Part shown: positions 56,792 to 62,202 of the stretch, piece by piece
Layout: each line of letters begins with the position of its first letter
Numbering within the stretch: the stretch's first letter is position 1
Source of the DNA: Fidelibacterota bacterium
GTDB taxonomy: Bacteria > Fidelibacterota > Marinisomatia > SCGC-AAA003-L08 > GCA-2689995
Direction of reading: 5' to 3'
NCBI GenBank assembly: GCA_014381925.1
Contig: JACNKR010000050.1
Coordinates: 1 to 62,202 of the forward strand
DNA length: 62,202 nucleotides
Notes under the pieces: model-generated
What the model was told of the DNA's origin: nothing
Seen by the model: only the letters and a program-made list of their open reading frames with translations
Database searches by the model: none
Position numbers and translations under genes: made by a program

Positions 56792-59012
56792 AATTTTGTG
56801 TCATTTTATTTTCTAATGAATTATTATATGTCTTTTTTAATTTTTTAACAGTTAAATTCACTAAATCATTTATAAATAATTTTCCATCCCCAGTTACTTT
56901 ACCAATGCTTTGAGTTGGAATATCAAATTTTTGAGCAATTATGACTAAATCAATTAAATCTTTTTCGTTAAGTGAAACCATTATTGCGCTTTGACATTCA
57001 CCAAATAATAATTCATCATTTCTAAGTTTTCTCGAAATATCTAATTTTGCTCCTAATTTCTTATCTGAAGATATTAATGATTCAGAGACAGCAACTGCAA
57101 GCCCTCCATCAGAAAGATCGTGAGCTGAATTTATTATTCCTTTTTTAATTGCTTCCAGACATACATCTTGTACTCGCATTTCAAATTCTAAATTTAATGG
57201 CGGTATTGGTCCTTCAACTTTTTTATGAATAGTTTTTAAATATTCTGACCCACCAATTTGACCATTCAATGAACCAATAATCAAAATGAAATCACCTTCA
57301 TTTTTAAAATCCATACTTGTAATATGATTTACATTTTCTATTAGACCAACCATACTTATTACAGGTGAGGGATAAACTGCACCTAAATTACTTTCATTAT
57401 ATAAACTAACATTTCCACCCGTTACAGGAGTATTGAATGTACGACATGCTTCTCCCATCCCTGTGATTGCTTCTTTAAATTGCCAATATATTTCAGGGTC
57501 ATTTGGATTTCCAAAATTAAGACAATTTGTAATTGCTAACGGTTCTGCTCCCGAACAAATCACATTTCGAGCAGATTCTGCGACCGCAATTTGTCCGCCA
57601 ACTCTTGGGTTTAAATACACATATCGACTATTGCAATCTGTACTCATTGCAACTGATTTAGTCGTTCCTTTTATTCGGATAACTGCTGATTCATGCCCGG
57701 GACCAATTATTGTATTCGTTCTAACCGTTGAGTCATATTGGTTATAAATATAATTTTTGCTACAAATATTAGGAGAAGCCAAAAGTTTAATTAACACATT
57801 GTTAAAATTCTTAGGTTCTTTTATTTTTTCTAAATTAAGATTATTTAAATCTGTAAAATATTTAGGAACAGAAACAGGTAAATCATATTGAGGCGCACTT
57901 CCACCTAAGACTAATGAATCTACAGGGATATTTACAAACTTTTCATCCTTATAATAAATTTCTAAATTATTTGTATCGGTAACGACCCCAATTTGAGTAC
58001 AATGTAAATCCCATTTTAAAAATACATCTTCAAGTTCTTTTTCAAACCCTTTTTTTATAACGACAAGCATTCGTTCTTGAGATTCAGAAAGCATAATTTC
58101 ATAGGCATTCATATTTTTTTCACGAAGTGGGACTTTATCTAAATTTAATTTTATACCACATTTACCTTTGGCTGACATTTCAGATGAAGAACATGTAATC
58201 CCTGCGGCACCCATGTCTTGCATTCCCACTAGCCATTCTTTATTTCTTAAATCGAGAGATGCTTCTAATAATAATTTTTCAGTAAATGGATCACCAACTT
58301 GAACATTACTTCGTTTAGACTCTGATTCATCCGTTAATTCTACCGATGCAAAAGTAGCACCATGAATACCATCTTTCCCTGTTTTTGCACCCACGAGGAA
58401 GACTGGATTATCAACTCCTTCTGCAATTGCAGATATTGTTTCATCATGTTTAACAATTCCAAGCGTAAAGGCATTTACCAATGGATTACCCGTAAATGAT
58501 TCTTCAATTACGACTTCTCCACCAATTGTAGGAACTCCAACACAATTTCCATAATCTGCAATTCCTTCAACCACTCGCTCTAATAAAAATCTGTTTTTGG
58601 GATGATCTAAACTTCCAAATCTTAATGAGTTCATATTTGCGATTGGTCTTGCACCCATTGTGAAAATATCTCTTAATATTCCACCAACACCAGTCGCCGC
58701 ACCTTCATAAGGCTCTACAGCAGATGGATGATTATGTGATTCTATCTTAAAAGCCAATGCAAGATTATCGCCAATATCTACAAGGCCTGCATTTTCTTCA
58801 CCTGCTTCAACTAATAATTTTCCACCATCACGAGGTAAAGTTTTTAATAATTTGATAGAACTTTTGTAAGAGCAATGCTCGCTCCACATAACAGAAAAAA
58901 TTCCAATTTCTACATAAGTTGGTGTTCTGCCAAGTATTTCTAAAATATATTCATATTCACTTTTAGATAAACCATGTTCAATTGCGACATCAAGATCAAC
59001 ATTGAAATCCAT
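56784..59012 (-). CDS. purL: Phosphoribosylformylglycinamidine synthase subunit PurL
   Basis: PurL turns FGAR into FGAM, using ammonia from PurQ, in the fourth step of purine synthesis. At 742 residues it is the small-subunit-requiring (Bacillus-type) form that works with PurQ and PurS, neither of which is in this window. Motifs include [39 protein letters not shown] with [19 protein letters not shown], and [20 protein letters not shown]-terminal [11 protein letters not shown] and [16 protein letters not shown] also appear. The ATG at 59012 lacks a clear Shine-Dalgarno. It heads the minus-strand run to 50717. The product goes to PurM (2356-3360). Confidence 0.96.
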   Translation of the reverse strand: MDFNVDLDVAIEHGLSKSEYEYILEILGRTPTYVEIGIFSVMWSEHCSYKSSIKLLKTLPRDGGKLLVEAGEENAGLVDIGDNLALAFKIESHNHPSAVEPYEGAATGVGGILRDIFTMGARPIANMNSLRFGSLDHPKNRFLLERVVEGIADYGNCVGVPTIGGEVVIEESFTGNPLVNAFTLGIVKHDETISAIAEGVDNPVFLVGAKTGKDGIHGATFASVELTDESESKRSNVQVGDPFTEKLLLEASLDLRNKEWLVGMQDMGAAGITCSSSEMSAKGKCGIKLNLDKVPLREKNMNAYEIMLSESQERMLVVIKKGFEKELEDVFLKWDLHCTQIGVVTDTNNLEIYYKDEKFVNIPVDSLVLGGSAPQYDLPVSVPKYFTDLNNLNLEKIKEPKNFNNVLIKLLASPNICSKNYIYNQYDSTVRTNTIIGPGHESAVIRIKGTTKSVAMSTDCNSRYVYLNPRVGGQIAVAESARNVICSGAEPLAITNCLNFGNPNDPEIYWQFKEAITGMGEACRTFNTPVTGGNVSLYNESNLGAVYPSPVISMVGLIENVNHITSMDFKNEGDFILIIGSLNGQIGGSEYLKTIHKKVEGPIPPLNLEFEMRVQDVCLEAIKKGIINSAHDLSDGGLAVAVSESLISSDKKLGAKLDISRKLRNDELLFGECQSAIMVSLNEKDLIDLVIIAQKFDIPTQSIGKVTGDGKLFINDLVNLTVKKLKKTYNNSLENKMTQNYA

Positions 59013-59203
59013 TTTTTTCCTTAATTTTGTGGATAAATAGTGGTGAAGTATTTATTTTTATATCAAAAATAAAGTATGTAATTTATATTAATTTTTCATT
59101 ACAGACATAAGGCAATTCACAGTATATATGTCATTTATACATTTTTTTTAGAACCATAATTCCATCATAAAATATTAGCTCATAAATATTATAGTAAAAA
59201 AAT
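59013..59203 (-). promoter_or_regulatory. Upstream region of purL, AT-rich with a weak hairpin
   Basis: These 191 bases must contain the purL promoter on the minus strand. An all-A/T inverted repeat TTTATTTTT (59051-59059)/AAAAATAAA (59065-59073) with a five-base loop lies about 40 bases upstream of the start. No purine riboswitch core or PurR-like box was recognised. The hairpin is thermodynamically weak and may be fortuitous. Confidence 0.3.
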
Positions 59204-59227
59204 AGCCCCTACTAAAAAGTAAGGGCT
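59196..59227 (-). terminator. Intrinsic terminator of the modular secreted-protein gene
   Basis: On the minus strand AGCCC/TACT (from 59227) pairs with AGTA/GGGCT (to 59204) in a nine-pair stem with one internal mismatch and a four-base loop. An A and then seven U residues follow (A-tract 59196-59202 on the plus strand). It lies 36 bases after the stop of the 59263-61641 gene and separates it from purL downstream. Confidence 0.85.
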
Positions 59228-59262
59228 TTCATCTTCAAATTAGCCGTCCCACTAAATGAAGA

Positions 59263-61641
59263 TTATTTAACTAACATTAATTTCTGTGTTTGTGTAAATT
59301 CATTAGATGATAATTTAATAAAATATAAACCACTTGGGTAATTATCAGCATTCCAATTAATTGTATGGTTACCTGATGATTGTAGACCATTCGTTAAAGT
59401 AGTTAACTTTTGTCCTTCAATATTATAGATATTTAAAGATATATGAGTATCTATTGGTAATCCATAGCTAATAGTCGTGACGGGATTAAATGGATTTGGA
59501 AATGCAGGATTAAGTGCAAATTGTTCAGGTATAATCTTTATACTTCCAGTCGCTGATTGAACTTCACTTACTAATAAATTACTAAACCCACTAAGATTTG
59601 CATTTAGATTAATAATTAATCCTGTAGAATATTTATACAGTTTTAATTGTGGAATTTCACCATCTTCGAGAAAGCCTTCCGTTTGCTTACTGATATCTCT
59701 ACCCATAATCGGGAGTACGGTAAGCTTAGCATAGTTTGCTGAACCTACAAGTACATCATTATTATAAGCGAGTATATAATCATTCTCTGATGGTTGCTTA
59801 TTATCTATAGTAATTTCATTTATAAGATAAAATGCTTGATTTGTGGATTGTGTAAACTCAAATTCACTATAATTTGTTGATGAACTTTTACTAAGTGAAA
59901 TAGATTCACTAACACATCCATCTCCCCATTCAAATGAAGTTGATTCATTACTATTTAGCCAATATCCTTGTTTGTTCTTTAAATTATTAAGATTACCACT
60001 CCAACCATCATCGGTATTAAATAGACCTAATCCCTGACCTAAAATGAATTCAAATCTATCAGGATATTCAGCATTTTTAAGTGCGTCAAGTGTAAGTTCA
60101 TCATCTATTCCTGAATATGAAATTAAGTTATTTCCAAAGGATAAATCATAGGTTAAACATTCACCAAGATAGCCATTTTCTAATGTAAAATACCAGTTGG
60201 TTTCACCACTTACATTTAACCAATATCCACTAAAGGCATCAACTTCTGTTAAATTACCACTCCAACCTGATTCAGTATTAAAGAGACCCAGACCTTGACC
60301 TAATAAAAAGTTCACTTCAACACCTTGATTTTCTAATTCTGTCAGTAGTGCTTCCGTATTTGATGGTGTTGGTTTACCTGGAAAACTAATAAGGTTATTA
60401 CCATAATTCAGTTCAATATTATAAAAACAGCTACCTTCAATTTCAGCATTTTCATTATAGTTTACCGCATGAATATCCATACATCCACCCAGAACAAGTT
60501 GAACATAATTATCACTTTCATCAGAGGATGTATTACCAAATTGGTCAGTTGCAGTAACTTTAAACCGACCATTATCTGTATAAATTTCAGGTAATAGTAC
60601 AGATTCCAATCCATCGTTTTCTGTTGGTGTTTCCAATGGTTCATAAGATTGTCCAATTGCTTGAGAGAATAATACGGTTATGGGTGTATCTAAAAAGGTA
60701 TCATCAGTCGCTGACCAAGTTGCTTCCGTCTCACTTCCTGCGGGTAGAAGTTCACCTCCATTTGGAGACTCAAGTAGTATTTCAGGGTTTTTACTATCAA
60801 CGATGGTAATATTAGAAATTTGAGAAAATACAAGTGTACTATCTCCACCACCGGGAATTATTGGATTACCAATAGTAAAATATCCATCAGAGTAATCAGA
60901 AGTATGATTACCAAATGCATCGGTAGCTGTTATTTTTAATCTAACAAATTGTTCATCAATTGATGGTAATGTGGAATTATAATTACCTGAGTTTTCGATG
61001 TCCTCTGAAATTGTTGTGTATGGTGTACCAATTCCGATGGATTGTTGTATATTAATTGGACTTAGTCCAAATTGATCATCATCAGCAGTCCATTGGATAG
61101 GTATAGATTCACCTGAATTATAACTTTCACCACCATTAGGTGTAGATAAATTAATTGTTGGGTTCTTACTATCTACAATAGTGATATTAGATGGTTGGGC
61201 AATAACTAAAGTACTATCAACGCCACCAGGAATTATTGGATTACCAATAGTAAAATATCCATCAGAATAGTCGGTCGAATTATTACCGAATATATCCGTG
61301 GCTGTTGCTTTAAGTCTCACAAACTGTAAATCTTCATTGGATAGTATTAAATTGACATTTCCTGTATTTTCTATATTTTCGGTAAGAGAAGTATAGGGTT
61401 CACCAATTGATTTACTCACTGAGATTTGGATAGGTGTGATAGAAAATGAAGCATCATCTGCTGACCAAGTGCCATTAATCGTTTCATTTGTACTAAATTG
61501 TTCACTTCCATTTGGGTATTGCCAATCAATTGTTGGGTCTTGGCTATCAATAGTTAATACACCCGAGTTTTGCCAAATCGTAATAGTGGTATCTTGGGCA
61601 AAGATAAATGTTAAGCTTAGTAGTATAATTAATTTCTTCAT
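59263..61641 (-). CDS. Modular secreted protein with repeats and T9SS-type C-terminal sorting domain
   Basis: This is a predicted secreted surface protein of 792 residues with signal peptide KKLIILLSLTFIFAQ. Three similar beta-rich modules lie at about 24-135, 152-258 and 276-382; the first two share DYSDGYFTIGNPIIPGG. Next comes GGCMDIHAVNYNENAE with two Cys (386-405), a motif frequent in marine Bacteroidota-like proteins. Two about 85-residue repeats follow (411-497, 498-575; shared FNT-x-x-GWSGNL and ILGQGLGLFNT). Then comes a domain at 580-700 with DYILAYNNDVLVGSANY, and a type A T9SS sorting domain (708-792) with FPNPFNPVTTISYGLPI and YPSGLYFIKL. The C-terminus ends in a Lys. Substrate and partner are unknown, and a role in adhesion is inference. 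It has its own terminator. Confidence 0.88.
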   Translation of the reverse strand: MKKLIILLSLTFIFAQDTTITIWQNSGVLTIDSQDPTIDWQYPNGSEQFSTNETINGTWSADDASFSITPIQISVSKSIGEPYTSLTENIENTGNVNLILSNEDLQFVRLKATATDIFGNNSTDYSDGYFTIGNPIIPGGVDSTLVIAQPSNITIVDSKNPTINLSTPNGGESYNSGESIPIQWTADDDQFGLSPINIQQSIGIGTPYTTISEDIENSGNYNSTLPSIDEQFVRLKITATDAFGNHTSDYSDGYFTIGNPIIPGGGDSTLVFSQISNITIVDSKNPEILLESPNGGELLPAGSETEATWSATDDTFLDTPITVLFSQAIGQSYEPLETPTENDGLESVLLPEIYTDNGRFKVTATDQFGNTSSDESDNYVQLVLGGCMDIHAVNYNENAEIEGSCFYNIELNYGNNLISFPGKPTPSNTEALLTELENQGVEVNFLLGQGLGLFNTESGWSGNLTEVDAFSGYWLNVSGETNWYFTLENGYLGECLTYDLSFGNNLISYSGIDDELTLDALKNAEYPDRFEFILGQGLGLFNTDDGWSGNLNNLKNKQGYWLNSNESTSFEWGDGCVSESISLSKSSSTNYSEFEFTQSTNQAFYLINEITIDNKQPSENDYILAYNNDVLVGSANYAKLTVLPIMGRDISKQTEGFLEDGEIPQLKLYKYSTGLIINLNANLSGFSNLLVSEVQSATGSIKIIPEQFALNPAFPNPFNPVTTISYGLPIDTHISLNIYNIEGQKLTTLTNGLQSSGNHTINWNADNYPSGLYFIKLSSNEFTQTQKLMLVK

Positions 61642-61716
61642 TGTTTTACCTGTTTTCTTAAACCGTTAAAACGGTTTTGGTTTTTTCTGTATTTTCCTAT
61701 CCCACGACTAAAGTCA

Positions 61717-61895
61717 TGGGTTACTGTTATTACCCTTTTGTCAGAATTTGGATTCATCAGATTAATGGATTACTGGATTTTTTTAATCCATAATCTCATT
61801 ATTCAAAATCTATTTTTCAAACATTCTATACTCAAAAAATCAACCCATCGTTTTAACGATGGGGATTGAAAGTTCCCAAAACAACCTAACCGCTT
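61717..61895 (+). repeat. Direct repeat copy 1 (179 bp)
   Basis: All 179 bases are identical to 62024-62202 at a spacing of 307 bp. The copy contains one 20-base hairpin (CCCATCGT-TTTA-ACGATGGG) and an inverted repeat ATGGATT (61765-61771)/AATCCAT (61785-61791). Sequence identity without any coding capacity points to recent duplication. Confidence 0.95.
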
Positions 61896-62023
61896 TAGCG
61901 GTTTTATCTTGTTTCTATAAACCGTTAAAACGGTTAATATCTATTTCTATGCTTTCTTATCCCATGGATAAATCCATGGGTTACTTTAAAATCTTTATTC
62001 TTCAATTCCCACGGATAACCCCG

Positions 62024-62202
62024 TGGGTTACTGTTATTACCCTTTTGTCAGAATTTGGATTCATCAGATTAATGGATTACTGGATTTTTTTAATCCATAA
62101 TCTCATTATTCAAAATCTATTTTTCAAACATTCTATACTCAAAAAATCAACCCATCGTTTTAACGATGGGGATTGAAAGTTCCCAAAACAACCTAACCGC
62201 TT
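62024..62202 (+). repeat. Direct repeat copy 2 (179 bp, cut by the window end)
   Basis: Identical to 61717-61895 up to the last base of the window, so the repeat may extend further. The unit between the two copies (61896-62023) contains three further hairpins of the same style, which suggests that duplication happened after the array was already formed. Confidence 0.93.

Larger units (their letters stand above)
61642..62202. repeat. Non-coding right edge with hairpin-repeat array
   Basis: No gene is seen in these 561 bases. They hold a 179-bp perfect direct repeat (61717-61895 and 62024-62202) and eight small hairpins at 61660-61677, 61701-61720, 61844-61863, 61888-61903, 61920-61935, 61961-61980, 62008-62027 and 62151-62170. 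All have a four-base loop TAAA, TTTA or TAAC, but different stems. The promoter of the adjacent minus-strand gene must also lie here. The array is not CRISPR: units vary and are palindromic, without spacers of regular length. Confidence 0.85.

Noticed and set aside
57433..57747. 104-residue open frame on the plus strand
   Set aside because: It is antisense to conserved purL motifs.
61859..62176. 105-residue open frame in the right repeat region
   Set aside because: It crosses the repeat array, and its sequence simply follows the repeated DNA; no start signal or family.
61642..62202. CRISPR array
   Set aside because: The repeats are palindromes of different sequence with irregular spacing, and no cas gene is present.

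Overview
The window is a compact, very AT-rich (by eye roughly 28-30 % GC) bacterial chromosome segment with about 57 protein genes packed with 0-20 bp gaps or short overlaps. No tRNA, rRNA, phage or transposase gene was seen. The best lineage guess is a marine member of the Fibrobacterota-Chlorobiota-Bacteroidota superphylum, most likely Candidatus Neomarinimicrobiota (Marinimicrobia/SAR406). Supporting features are the type IX-secretion C-terminal domain and the GC-x-D-x-x-A-x-NYN motif of the last gene, the long three-domain IspG, a DUF2851 protein, and a tiny mS38/bS22-like basic protein. Recognisable Shine-Dalgarno sites and frequent TTG starts argue against a typical Bacteroidota genome. 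This placement is inference, not proof.

Layout. 1-526 is non-coding and rich in small hairpins (REP-like), followed by a candidate promoter. 527-4882 (+) holds an acyl-CoA synthetase, purM, gpsA and a small exported protein with an HMA-like fold. 4879-9264 (-) holds a methyltransferase, a YbdG-type mechanosensitive channel, thiamine pyrophosphokinase and an M61 peptidase. 9384-50714 (+) is a run of about 41 kb of genes on one strand. Its first part is housekeeping: a LolA-like protein, a TrmH-family methyltransferase, smpB, tyrS, an alkaline phosphatase lipoprotein, an NlpC/P60 peptidase, an HNH protein, trpS, scpA-scpB-rluB-ispG, comM, dut, cmk and rpsA. A strong intrinsic terminator follows rpsA. 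After it come tsaD, a VWA-like membrane protein, and a surface-polysaccharide locus (27331-42336) with rfbB-A-C, Wza- and Wzz-like export proteins, an SpsF/NeuB/KdsC-like/sialyltransferase-like set that suggests a nonulosonic-type acid, a Wzx flippase, an acyltransferase, a Wzy-like polymerase, a GT2, a WecA-like initiating transferase and a Wzi-like barrel. Housekeeping then resumes with serS, plsC, a DUF2851 gene, an MltD-like transglycosylase, sppA, an HU gene, a 31-residue mS38-like gene, xseA-xseB and nadK.

50717-59012 (-) is a tight run: purL, a YbdK-type carboxylate-amine ligase, an M20 amidohydrolase, a CPBP protease, a penicillin-acylase-family hydrolase and a PduO-type cobalamin adenosyltransferase. 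59263-61641 (-) is a 792-residue modular secreted protein with its own terminator. 61642-62202 is non-coding and holds a 179-bp direct repeat (307-bp period) plus eight short hairpins that share TAAA/TTTA-type loops but have different stems.

How the genes fit together. The polysaccharide locus contains most parts of a Wzx/Wzy route: WecA-like initiation, dTDP-sugar and nonulosonate-like precursors, glycosyl and acyl transfer, flipping, polymerisation, length control and export. It lacks rfbD, a hexosamine epimerase and a Wzc kinase. The clearest unexplained signals are the two unrelated hairpin-repeat blocks at the two window ends, the divergent nonulosonate-like module, the HMA-like protein without metal-binding cysteines, and TTG as the start codon of about one gene in four.
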